A DNA stretch of 64,000 nt from a virus, in the IMG/VR virus record IMGVR_UViG_3300042863_002243, positions 1 through 64,000 of that record; one strand, 5' to 3'. Both the position numbers and the translations under genes were made by a program. Of the stretch, positions 33,519 through 41,615 are shown one piece after another (position 1 is the first letter of the stretch; every line of letters starts with the position of its first letter). The notes below the pieces were generated by a model. It did no database searches, was not told where the DNA came from, and saw nothing but the letters and a program-made list of their open reading frames with translations.

Positions 33519-34296
33519 ATATAATAAGATTCTTATAGCAGGTCCTTGCGTAATTCAAAGTTGGGACACTTGTTATGAGGTAGCTATTGAAATTAAAAGA
33601 TGTGCACTTCTGTATAATTTTACACCTATCTTCAAAGCAAGTTTTGATAAAGCTAATAGAACTTCGTCTAATGGATTTAGAGGCGTTGGTATAGATAAAG
33701 GATTAGATATACTATCTAAGATCAAACAGAGGCTAGATATACCTGTTATAACGGATGTACACGAAACTGAACAAGTTGAGCAAGTAGCATCAGTTGTGGA
33801 TTACTTACAAGTTCCTGCTTTTTTGTCTAGACAGACAGATCTTATTGAAGCATGTGCTAAAACAGGATTACCTGTGTTAGTTAAAAAAGGACAATTTCTT
33901 TCTCCTGAAAGTTGTAAATTCATTGAGGATAAATTTTACAAAGCTGGGGGTACACAATTACTAATAGGTGAAAGGGGTAACAGCTTTGGGTATAATGATT
34001 TGATAGTTGATGTCACATCAATTTCTAGATTAAAAAAATCCTGCGAAAATTCAAAGATTATAATGGATTGCACACACAGTCTGCAAAGACCCAATGGAAT
34101 TTACGGAAAGACAGAAGGGAGAGGTGATATGATCGAAGAGATGGTAAAATATGCTTCAGTAATGAATGCTGATGGAATATTTATAGAAACACATCCATAC
34201 CCAGAACTCTCCCCGTCGGATTCTGAAAATATGTTAGAACTTAGTAAATTTGAAAATATAATAAAAAAATCAAGATCGATATATGATACCCACTAA
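33508..34296 (+). CDS. kdsA: 3-deoxy-D-manno-octulosonate-8-phosphate synthase
   Basis: A 262-residue TIM-barrel aldolase that condenses arabinose-5-phosphate with phosphoenolpyruvate to KDO-8-phosphate. AGPCVIQS contains the Cys metal ligand of metal-dependent members, FKASFDKANRTSSNGFRG is the PEP/A5P binding signature, and ITDVHE the next strand. LQVPAFLSRQTDLIEACAKT and VKKGQFLSPE are diagnostic of KdsA rather than DAHP synthase, and IMDCTHSLQRPNG and GIFIETHPYPELSPSD complete the metal site. Slightly shorter than bacterial KdsA (about 280). With the KdsD-like isomerase it gives two consecutive steps of KDO synthesis; a KdsC phosphatase is not seen in the window. Confidence 0.93.
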   Translation: MEIKYNKILIAGPCVIQSWDTCYEVAIEIKRCALLYNFTPIFKASFDKANRTSSNGFRGVGIDKGLDILSKIKQRLDIPVITDVHETEQVEQVASVVDYLQVPAFLSRQTDLIEACAKTGLPVLVKKGQFLSPESCKFIEDKFYKAGGTQLLIGERGNSFGYNDLIVDVTSISRLKKSCENSKIIMDCTHSLQRPNGIYGKTEGRGDMIEEMVKYASVMNADGIFIETHPYPELSPSDSENMLELSKFENIIKKSRSIYDTH

Positions 34297-34999
34297 ATTA
34301 ATGGATATAGTGATTGTTAGCTATGCTAAAGATGACTACTGTAAGGGTTTAACTGAAAATTGTATAAAGTCAATTCTAGAGTCAGAAAATTATTCTGAGA
34401 AGCTATTTAATATAATTGTTGTTGAATCTGAACCTGGTGTAAAATGGGAACATCTATCCGATATAGTTCACACATTTGAAGCTCCTTTACCTTATGGTTA
34501 TCACAAATTTCTTAACTTTGGTAGAAAGCAGGGAAATTCACAATTCGTTGCTCTCTGTAATAATGATTTAGAATTTAAAGAAAAATGGTTTACTAATATA
34601 ATGAAAGCATCTGTTATGGAATCTGATGTCATATCATTTTCTCCTATATGTCCGATGACTCAGACAATTTACGAGATATACGAGCACTCAGGAAATATTG
34701 AAGGATACGAAATAAGAAAACATATATCTGGATGGTGTATAATACACAAGAGGGAAATTTATAATATAATTGGGGATCTTGATGAAAGATTTCATCATTG
34801 GTTCTGTGATAATGATTATTCAATGGAGCTTCAATATCATGGACTTAAACACATGCTTGTCACTGATTCAATTGTGATACATCACGATAAAAATATAGGA
34901 AAAACCACAGAAAGAGTTATAACTGATAGAAATCAGATGTATGATATGACTAGTGGTTCTTTGCCTATCTTTCAAGAAAAATGGAGAAATAAAATATAA
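34283..34999 (+). CDS. Glycosyltransferase family 2
   Basis: A 238-residue GT-A enzyme (or 232 residues if started at ATG 34301, MDIVIVSYAK, which gives a cleaner family start). FNIIVVESEPG is the second strand, and FVALCNNDLEF contains the NND/DxD-like metal site (Asn-Asn-Asp). GDLDERFHHWFCDNDYSMEL holds the acceptor motif (ED-like Asp pair). SIVIHHDKNIGKTT supplies the C-terminal His. Such enzymes add rhamnose, hexose or similar to growing chains. It overlaps kdsA by 14 bases with the longer start. Confidence 0.75.
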   Translation: MIPTKLMDIVIVSYAKDDYCKGLTENCIKSILESENYSEKLFNIIVVESEPGVKWEHLSDIVHTFEAPLPYGYHKFLNFGRKQGNSQFVALCNNDLEFKEKWFTNIMKASVMESDVISFSPICPMTQTIYEIYEHSGNIEGYEIRKHISGWCIIHKREIYNIIGDLDERFHHWFCDNDYSMELQYHGLKHMLVTDSIVIHHDKNIGKTTERVITDRNQMYDMTSGSLPIFQEKWRNKI

Positions 35000-35009
35000 A
35001 ATATAAAAT

Positions 35010-35633
35010 ATGAAAAGATATGAAATGATCAACCGTGTTATCGAATCAAAAGGATACACGAATTATTTAGAAATAGGAGTGAGAGACGGTGAATGCTTCA
35101 AAGAGATTTGCTGTAAGAATAAAACCGGGGTGGATCCTAATCCCACTAGTGATCATACAACACATATAATGACTTCTGACGATTTCTTTTATGAATTAGA
35201 CGAGAATTCTATGTTTGATGTGATATTCATTGATGGGTTACACTTAGATCATCAAGTAAATAAAGATATTGAAAATTCATTAAAGCATTTAAAAGAAGGT
35301 GGAACTATACTTCTTCATGATTGTAATCCACCAACTAAATATCATGCTGCAGAATCTCCTGTTTATTCTGCACCTGCTAACGGTGATTGGAATGGTACTG
35401 TGTATCTTTCCTTGATTAATTTAAGATTATACAGAAATAATTTGAGATTAAGAACGGTGGATTCTGATTGGGGAGTTGGCTTATTAACAAAAGAGACGAG
35501 CGAGACTTTAAATGCTTTTCCTAATGATGCTATGTCATGGGAATTCTTTTATGAAAACCGACAAGAAATACTCGATTTAGTTACAGTTGATGAATTTATT
35601 AATCTTTATCCTGTCAATCTTCTAGTTGACTAA
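35010..35633 (+). CDS. Class I SAM methyltransferase (Methyltransf_24-like)
   Basis: A 207-residue methyltransferase. NYLEIGVRDGECFKEI is motif I, FDVIFIDGLHLDHQVNKDIE contains the Asp/His metal- and substrate-binding motif seen in macrocin- and cephalosporin-type sugar methyltransferases, and GGTILLHDCNPPT is the next strand with its HD pair. Probably methylates a sugar hydroxyl. It is the last gene of the sugar island before small genes of the tail module. Two direct repeats of TATAAAAT precede the start. Confidence 0.75.
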   Translation: MKRYEMINRVIESKGYTNYLEIGVRDGECFKEICCKNKTGVDPNPTSDHTTHIMTSDDFFYELDENSMFDVIFIDGLHLDHQVNKDIENSLKHLKEGGTILLHDCNPPTKYHAAESPVYSAPANGDWNGTVYLSLINLRLYRNNLRLRTVDSDWGVGLLTKETSETLNAFPNDAMSWEFFYENRQEILDLVTVDEFINLYPVNLLVD

Positions 35634-35670
35634 TGAAATTATTCCAATTTATTAGAGTATAAAATTTATT

Positions 35671-35931
35671 ATGAAAATAGAAAATGGTTATAAACTATGT
35701 TTGACTAAAGAAAAAGGCAAGACTAAAATAGAGATAACTAGGCATAAAAATCCAGTAATGGATAATATTTTAATAATAAACAGCATAGGAAGTACAAGAT
35801 ACGAAGACACATGGATAATAGAGAAAGATTTAGATGGATGGTTATCCAGTTTAAAAAATGAAGGTTTTACTGAAATAAATATAAATGAGGATGTGGAATC
35901 TCCTAAAGAAAATAATAAGAAAAAAAAATAA
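35671..35931 (+). CDS. Small hypothetical protein
   Basis: An 86-residue protein, beta-rich in its first 65 residues (LCLTKEKGKTKIEIT, NILIINSIGSTRY, DTWIIEKDLDGWLSSL) and ending in a Lys/Asn-rich tail. No family recognised. Preceded by TATAAAAT 13 bases before its ATG, and followed one base after its stop by the next gene. This marks the transition from sugar genes to virion genes. Confidence 0.55.
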   Translation: MKIENGYKLCLTKEKGKTKIEITRHKNPVMDNILIINSIGSTRYEDTWIIEKDLDGWLSSLKNEGFTEININEDVESPKENNKKKK

Positions 35932-35932
35932 G

Positions 35933-36511
35933 ATGGAAAACATAGAAGAAATCGATATTGAGTACCTTGATAAAGAACTAAGCCCTTTTGTTTATAAATG
36001 GACCAAAGGAGATAACGATGGGGAAATATGTGAATATGAAAACTTATTTAAAGATCCAACTACTGGAATTATTTGGATAAACTTTAGAGGTGGTAGTAGA
36101 ATTAATTATTTATTATTAAATGATTTTATGCTACAGATAGAACCTTCAGCGGTTAAGGAAGAAGCTATAGAGCAATTAGCAAATCTTCCAATGAGAAATG
36201 TTATGCTTTCTGATAATAAATCTAAAGTTACACTTCCTGATAATCCTATTGTTTCTTTATTACAGAAACAAAAGCCAAACTGGGTCGAGGTTGGTATTAA
36301 TCTTAAATTGAATCTACCTACTAAGAATCTTTATAATGTATTAACTAGCTCTTTTGAAGATGCGGAAGAAGAAATTATAGAATTTGTAGTGAGGGATCTT
36401 GATATAGAATTAATTAAAGACAGTTTGAGGATAAATATAAAAGATATATATAATAAAAGTAATGGAACTTTACGAAAAAGCGGATCCCAAGATAATACAA
36501 AAGACGGGTAA
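35933..36511 (+). CDS. Hypothetical protein of the tail-gene region
   Basis: A 192-residue acidic protein; I chose ATG 35933 because the earlier in-frame start (35885) lies inside the upstream gene and gives an untypical basic extension. Residues 60-90 (GGSRINYLLLNDFMLQIEP) and 110-140 suggest alpha/beta elements, but no known domain is evident. Overlaps the Nudix gene by 50 bases in a different frame, an unusually large overlap. Role unknown. Confidence 0.55.
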   Translation: MENIEEIDIEYLDKELSPFVYKWTKGDNDGEICEYENLFKDPTTGIIWINFRGGSRINYLLLNDFMLQIEPSAVKEEAIEQLANLPMRNVMLSDNKSKVTLPDNPIVSLLQKQKPNWVEVGINLKLNLPTKNLYNVLTSSFEDAEEEIIEFVVRDLDIELIKDSLRINIKDIYNKSNGTLRKSGSQDNTKDG

Positions 36512-37025
36512 TATAGAGGTTATTGATATAGATGACCATTTATTTATACGACAAATAAATCCAGGGGTTATTATAATGCCTTACACTTCCGATGAGTCAG
36601 GATTCCCTGTTAAAATAGGTGTTATTTCTGAGGTATTAGATCAAAGACCTGGTGGAATGTCTATGACACTTATTACGGGATCGACAGAAGATGATGATAA
36701 AAATATTTATCAAACAGCAGTTAGGGAGTTAAGGGAGGAATCAGGATTTGAAATTAAAGATTTAAAAAGATGGAAATTCTTAGGAAGTCTATACACATCT
36801 AAAATGGTTATGAACTCCAATCCTTGTTTTGCTGTTGATATTACAGGGACTGTAGCTGAGGAGAAAGAAACTGACGGATCACAATCAGAGAAAGATTCAA
36901 AATTTGAATTAATTAGTGTGGACAATGCTTTGGATCTAGAAGATTCATTAGTTAGCACTTTATTTATAAAAACATTTAAAAACCTTTTTAATAAAAATGA
37001 ACAAGATACAGAATCTCCCGAATAG
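36462..37025 (+). CDS. Nudix hydrolase-like protein
   Basis: A 187-residue protein. TAVRELREESGFEI is the core of the Nudix box (REUxEExGU), which binds Mg and the diphosphate; the leading Gly is one position off the strict 23-residue pattern. FLGSLYTSKMVMNSNPCFAV is the expected following strand. Nudix enzymes cleave nucleoside diphosphates linked to another moiety, including nucleotide sugars, CoA, mRNA caps or damaged nucleotides. Beside a nucleotide-sugar island, control of NDP-sugar levels is possible; NudE-type phage enzymes act on other dinucleotides. Large overlap with the upstream gene. Confidence 0.75.
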   Translation: MELYEKADPKIIQKTGNIEVIDIDDHLFIRQINPGVIIMPYTSDESGFPVKIGVISEVLDQRPGGMSMTLITGSTEDDDKNIYQTAVRELREESGFEIKDLKRWKFLGSLYTSKMVMNSNPCFAVDITGTVAEEKETDGSQSEKDSKFELISVDNALDLEDSLVSTLFIKTFKNLFNKNEQDTESPE

Positions 37026-37185
37026 AAAGGATAGAAGAAAAATGGCCAAAGACCTTGGTCTTTTTGGTAAGAAAAAAGATAAAGCAGAAACGGCTGAATC
37101 TAAAGAAAGAACTAAAGCTGTAGGAAATCTTATTAGACTTAGGAATCTTACGGAGCAAAGAAATAATAACAAAACTAAAGACTAA
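36997..37185 (+). CDS. Small basic protein
   Basis: A 62-residue, Lys/Arg-rich protein: NRKDRRKMAKDLGLFGKKKD near the start, then a Lys/Arg/Asn-rich helix. It overlaps the end of the Nudix gene by 29 bases. Strong positive charge suggests binding to nucleic acid or to an acidic protein. No family is recognised, and it could be a spurious call, but spacing to the next gene and continuous operon arrangement favour it being real. Confidence 0.5.
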   Translation: MNKIQNLPNRKDRRKMAKDLGLFGKKKDKAETAESKERTKAVGNLIRLRNLTEQRNNNKTKD

Positions 37186-37188
37186 AAG

Positions 37189-37518
37189 TTGGAGTGTTTT
37201 AAATCATTTATAGTATCAAAATCTGATAAGGTTAAAACAATAGATACAGATTCTATTGGTCCTTATCATGTTATAGATGTAAATATGTGGTTTAAAACAA
37301 ACAGTTTAACCCCTTCAAATATGAACGAAATTCGCCAATACATATTTGAAGAATGGCTACATAAAAAAATAGTTACTTCTAAAACAAAAGTTGTTTCTGG
37401 TAGTAACTTAGTGGTAGTTTATGATAGTCCTACCGATCCTTTTATTGATTTATTAAAAAATAAAATTTCCGAAATTCTTGAATTTGAATTTTGTGATATT
37501 ATTTTAATAGATGAATAG
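37189..37518 (+). CDS. Hypothetical protein (TTG start)
   Basis: A 109-residue protein whose only plausible upstream start is TTG 37189. It is alpha/beta in pattern: HVIDVNMWFKTN, a helix NMNEIRQYIFEEWLHKK, then NLVVVYDSP and a final FCDIILIDE strand. No family recognised. It immediately precedes the first large tail gene and may belong to the tail assembly operon. Confidence 0.5.
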   Translation: MECFKSFIVSKSDKVKTIDTDSIGPYHVIDVNMWFKTNSLTPSNMNEIRQYIFEEWLHKKIVTSKTKVVSGSNLVVVYDSPTDPFIDLLKNKISEILEFEFCDIILIDE

Positions 37519-37525
37519 AAAGTAA

Positions 37526-37536
37526 GGTATATAATA
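37526..37536 (+). promoter_or_regulatory. GGTATATAATA motif before the tail operon
   Basis: TATATAATA at 37528-37536 ends two bases before the ATG at 37538. If it is a T4-type late promoter core, the transcript would begin at about the start codon, that is nearly leaderless. Confidence 0.4.
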
Positions 37537-37537
37537 C

Positions 37538-39361
37538 ATGGCAGCACCTTTCTCATTTTCATCAGATGTACAAGATTTTGAAAGATCTGGTAAGAATATA
37601 TTTAAGTTCGATAGCGACAAAGTATTTGCTACATACGAACTATCCGATCTAGCAACTCTTCCTAAAAGTTTATTTTATGATGCTGCAACAGCAGATGGTG
37701 CGGGATATGCTGGTCTTTTTGCTTATTATGTTTTAGGTAGGGGTGCTGGAGGACAAAATGTTAAATACCATTTATCTGAGACAACTAATGAATTAAAAAA
37801 CGTAACATCACAAGAATCAAGAAATCCCACAGCAGCTCAAATAATATCAATAACTTCAGGAAAAACTAGTGAAAACTCTGTGCCTGCTTATTTAGATCCT
37901 AAAAGTCCTTATAGAGGACAACTTTATAATGTTAAGGATTTTATATTTTGTAAATATTATGGTATTATTCCTAATAATAGGATGATAACTTTGAGAAGAT
38001 TTCCGCATCCTACATTAGATTCACTAAGAACTATTCCAGATGGAGGTGTTGGAGATTTTGGATTTTCTCAGAAAGATAAAAAGAAAATAACTTTTGAAGC
38101 TAGAGGAGTTCCTGAACTAGGTAAATTACATGATAAAACTGGGGAACTTAACACATCCCTTCCTGTTGCACAAGCGGTTACATTTTTTGGTGGTGACACA
38201 GGTAACTCACTATCCACTGTATTAGGAATAAACACGGGTTTAAATTTTGGCGTACAGACACAGGAAGCTGTAAAAAATGAACAAACAGGGGATCCTGGGT
38301 TAATGAATTCTCCATATGGAGATTTAATAAAATCTTTAATAACTGGGACTGGAATAGATTTTGATCCAGAGGTAGCGGATAATTTAGCTGGTACATTATT
38401 AACTCCGGAGAAAAACAGAAACAGATTACAAAGAATGTTATTAGATCAGGCAGTAAGTGAAGACGGGCCGTTATCTAAAAAAATATTTGTCAATGTAAAT
38501 ACTGTTAATCAGATGATGATCAGATCGCAAGGTTTTAATGGAGGATTTGATTCCTTTACCTTGGATTTTCATTATAATTTAACATCAGTTGGTAGAATTA
38601 ATTCTAAGATTCTATTTCTTGATCTTATGACTAATCTTTTATCTATAGGATCAGATTATGGCCAATTTTTATCACCAGAGCTTAGATTATCTCAAACTAG
38701 TGTGGGATTAGGATTTCCTGGTGGACCCGCAGGATATGCAAAATCTATAGTTGATCCCATAGGTTATATTAGAGATACTGTTTCAAAAATGCTTTCAAAA
38801 GATAATGTTGATAGGCAATTAGAAAACGAAAAAGGATTAGCTGACCGGGTGTCACAGATAGCAGCAGAGGTTAAAGCTTTTGCTAATGATCCATCAAAAG
38901 GTTTAGGACCAGATTCAACACTAATGAAATCTATATCTGTAATGTTAAGTGATGCTTTTCTTAAGAAGGTTTATTTTTCTCCTATTATGCTTAGTGGATA
39001 TCCGACCGGAGATTGGCATATGGTAGTTGGTAACCCTTTAAATCCTATTGCTATGATAGGAAATTTAGTTTGTACAAATGTTAAAATCACCTTCGGTGAT
39101 GATCTAGGACCTGATGATTTTCCTACTGAATTAAAAGCTACATATACTTTACAACCAGGAAGACAAAGACATAGAGGCGATTTTGACTCAATGTTTAATA
39201 GAGGTAGTGGTAGACTATATCTTGGTCAATTAGTATCTTCTGGAGAATCTACTAAAGCATTTATTAATACCAGAGGAATATTCACTAATGAAATAAAAAA
39301 TATAGACCAGACAGTAATACAAGGATCTAGTACAACTACAGGATCGGAAAAAGTAAATTAG
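37538..39361 (+). CDS. Tail/baseplate structural protein
   Basis: A 607-residue protein, first of a run of tail genes. It has no enzyme motif. The C-terminal third (from about residue 440) reads like virion assembly proteins of marine T4-like phages: GYPTGDWHMVVGNPLNPIAM, then a Thr/Leu-rich region TLQPGRQRHRGDFDSMFNRG. The position before gp53-like and gp27-like genes favours a baseplate hub, tail-tube-initiator or tube-cap role (gp48/gp54 region in T4), but sequence alone does not allow a gp number. No signal peptide or membrane segment. Confidence 0.6.
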   Translation: MAAPFSFSSDVQDFERSGKNIFKFDSDKVFATYELSDLATLPKSLFYDAATADGAGYAGLFAYYVLGRGAGGQNVKYHLSETTNELKNVTSQESRNPTAAQIISITSGKTSENSVPAYLDPKSPYRGQLYNVKDFIFCKYYGIIPNNRMITLRRFPHPTLDSLRTIPDGGVGDFGFSQKDKKKITFEARGVPELGKLHDKTGELNTSLPVAQAVTFFGGDTGNSLSTVLGINTGLNFGVQTQEAVKNEQTGDPGLMNSPYGDLIKSLITGTGIDFDPEVADNLAGTLLTPEKNRNRLQRMLLDQAVSEDGPLSKKIFVNVNTVNQMMIRSQGFNGGFDSFTLDFHYNLTSVGRINSKILFLDLMTNLLSIGSDYGQFLSPELRLSQTSVGLGFPGGPAGYAKSIVDPIGYIRDTVSKMLSKDNVDRQLENEKGLADRVSQIAAEVKAFANDPSKGLGPDSTLMKSISVMLSDAFLKKVYFSPIMLSGYPTGDWHMVVGNPLNPIAMIGNLVCTNVKITFGDDLGPDDFPTELKATYTLQPGRQRHRGDFDSMFNRGSGRLYLGQLVSSGESTKAFINTRGIFTNEIKNIDQTVIQGSSTTTGSEKVN

Positions 39362-39378
39362 AAAAATAATAATAATAG

Positions 39379-39984
39379 ATGTTAATTATTGATATAATAG
39401 AAGCAAAACCTTATAGGACAGATCCCAATACTAAAATATCTTTATTGGATCTTGTTAGTCCATCTTGGGATCCAAAATCTATTGGTTATGAATTAAAAAG
39501 TATTGCCATAGTAACTGACGAAACTGAAATGAGACCTGATTTAATTGCTCTTTCATATATGAGTGAAGCTAGTCATTTAGGTACATTATTAAAAATAAAT
39601 AATATATCTAATCCTCTTAGCTTACTAAGAGGTGAGGTTTTATTAGTACCATCGGATAAGATGATGAAAAATTTATTCGCTAGCGGACAAGCTGTAAATA
39701 ACCAGAAACAGAAAGCTAAATCTTTCAGAAAAGAATTACAGGAAAAAATATCACAGGTCAGTCAGGAAAGACTTGAGTATTTGAATTCTAAAAATATATC
39801 AAATCTAACAGAAACTCCTCTTCCACCAAATATGTTAAAAGAAGGAGAACAACAAATATTAGTTGAAGGTGGGAGATTAATATTTGGACCTGATATAGGA
39901 ACTTGTAGAGCTAAGACAAAAAAGAATGTTTCTATTACTGATATAAAGTCTAAGCTTGCACAGAAGAACATTTTTAAAAGATAA
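39379..39984 (+). CDS. Baseplate wedge protein, gp53-like with LysM-like fold
   Basis: A 201-residue protein, the same size as T4 gp53 (196). Residues 50-100 (MRPDLIALSYMSEASHLGTL, then LLKINNISNPLSLLRGEVLL) follow the LysM-type pattern D-x-L-x-x-I-A...G..LLK.N.I.NP..L..G..L.VP, as described for the gp53 core, where it links wedges rather than binding peptidoglycan. The C-terminal half is Lys/Gln-rich followed by a small beta part. It lies between the first tail gene and a gp27-like hub gene. Alternative: another LysM-containing tail protein. Confidence 0.6.
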   Translation: MLIIDIIEAKPYRTDPNTKISLLDLVSPSWDPKSIGYELKSIAIVTDETEMRPDLIALSYMSEASHLGTLLKINNISNPLSLLRGEVLLVPSDKMMKNLFASGQAVNNQKQKAKSFRKELQEKISQVSQERLEYLNSKNISNLTETPLPPNMLKEGEQQILVEGGRLIFGPDIGTCRAKTKKNVSITDIKSKLAQKNIFKR

Positions 39985-39987
39985 TAA

Positions 39988-41601
39988 ATGGCTGTAGATT
40001 TTAATTTAAGAAAAGCTATATTACAATATAGAGATCCCACTATATTACTGGATGAATTAGGAATAGTTGACACGTCCTCACAGGAAGGGGATATAACAGC
40101 AAATGACCAAAGATCTGGAAATATACAAAAAAAATATACAGGGCTAGCTGAGCCTTTAGTAAGGATTAATAATGCTACTATTACAGGTATTAAATATTTT
40201 AATCTGGATCTGACTGGATTTAAACCCACACTTTTATTTAGATTTGAAACAATAGATGAGAGATTTCTTTTCACGTCATATCCTAAAGACGGTGATATAG
40301 TTTCTTTGTATATAAGGCCTTTTGGTGAATTATTTAAACCTATTAGGATGGATTTTATTATAAACGAGGTGATATCTCCTTTTAATAATGGACCATATAA
40401 CACAAATGAACCATCAACTGGTAAATTCCTTTCCTTTACTGTAATGTGTGAAGTGAGAATACCAAAACTATATAAACATATATGTAAGAATATTAGAGGA
40501 ACAAGTACAGAAGCATTAATAAAAATAGCGGAAGATCTTGGTCTAGGATATGCTTCTAACGAAGTAAAGATGAACGATCCAATGAATTGGCTTTCACCTA
40601 ATCTTGATTACGAATCTTTTATAAAAAATATAGTTAATGGTGCTTGGTTAGGAGAGGATGATTATTTTGATTGTTGGATAGATCAATATTATAATATAAA
40701 TCTAGTAAATCTTAAAAAACAATTTGACGAGCAGAATTCTAAAATTGACACAATGAGAATGGCTTACGGTGTTGATTCATTCGGTGATTTAAGTGGAGGT
40801 GCAGAACCTGCTGAAGTTGAATTCCCTATTGTTCTTACAAATTCAACGCAATTTGAGAAGTCTCCCCTTTTTATTAAAGATCTTGCTTTGGAACAAAACT
40901 CTGGGTCTATTAATAAAGATCTAGGATATTTTCAAAAGATTCAATTCTACGATGATAAATTAAAATCAGATAAGCCTAAAAATAAGTTCGTTGAATATTC
41001 TATAGAATCGGTAACTAATAAGGATTTAAGTTCTAGGGACACTTTAAATAAAGGAAGATTAGGAGAGGATGTATATAAGGACGAGGAAAAGAAAACTTAT
41101 ATAGGTACGATGTACTTTGATAATGTTCATGAAAATTTTCAACAGGCATCTATACAAAATATACTTAATAGAAATGATAGTTATAAGACTATATTAAAAG
41201 TGAAAAATAGAGCATGGACTCCTTTTTTATATAGAGGACAAACATTCCCTGTAATTATTATGAGCGAAGGGAGTACTACAGCTTCTTCAGATTCTGCAAT
41301 GGGTCCAGGAGGAAAAAAAGCTTCTTTAGCACCAGACGGAGATAAAAGAGTACCTAATGTATTTCTCTCTGGTAATTATGTTGTTCTTGGTTTTAATTTA
41401 GAGTTTAATCCTAATGATGGGATATATCAAAGTATGATTCTTGGTAAAAAACAATGGACTTTAAATCCTGGGATTATTTCAGATCCTAAGACATTAGATC
41501 CTAAAGTTGATGATGCACAATTTAATGATTTAGTTAAAAATTCATCTACTATATTACAACAAGAAGTTGGCAAAATAAAAAGCAGCATATTTGCTGGATA
41601 A
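39988..41601 (+). CDS. Baseplate hub protein, gp27-like
   Basis: A 537-residue protein with features of the phage late-control D/gp27 hub class: the N-terminal domain has beta-strand alternation with FRFETIDERFLFTSYPKDGD, the middle has DLGLGYASNEVKMNDPMNWL and a DYESFIKNIVNGAWLGEDDY helix, as in hub proteins that form the trimeric base for the spike, and the C terminus contains GNYVVLGFNLEFNPNDGIYQ. The OB-fold spike gene (44014) lies two genes downstream, the usual partner. The call is at fold/context level; no alignment was possible. Confidence 0.6.
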   Translation: MAVDFNLRKAILQYRDPTILLDELGIVDTSSQEGDITANDQRSGNIQKKYTGLAEPLVRINNATITGIKYFNLDLTGFKPTLLFRFETIDERFLFTSYPKDGDIVSLYIRPFGELFKPIRMDFIINEVISPFNNGPYNTNEPSTGKFLSFTVMCEVRIPKLYKHICKNIRGTSTEALIKIAEDLGLGYASNEVKMNDPMNWLSPNLDYESFIKNIVNGAWLGEDDYFDCWIDQYYNINLVNLKKQFDEQNSKIDTMRMAYGVDSFGDLSGGAEPAEVEFPIVLTNSTQFEKSPLFIKDLALEQNSGSINKDLGYFQKIQFYDDKLKSDKPKNKFVEYSIESVTNKDLSSRDTLNKGRLGEDVYKDEEKKTYIGTMYFDNVHENFQQASIQNILNRNDSYKTILKVKNRAWTPFLYRGQTFPVIIMSEGSTTASSDSAMGPGGKKASLAPDGDKRVPNVFLSGNYVVLGFNLEFNPNDGIYQSMILGKKQWTLNPGIISDPKTLDPKVDDAQFNDLVKNSSTILQQEVGKIKSSIFAG

Positions 41602-41615
41602 ATAATTTTTAAAAG

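Noticed and set aside
33508-34296. Sialic/legionaminic acid synthase (NeuB type)
   Set aside because: Length and motifs match KdsA, and the C-terminal SAF domain of NeuB is absent.
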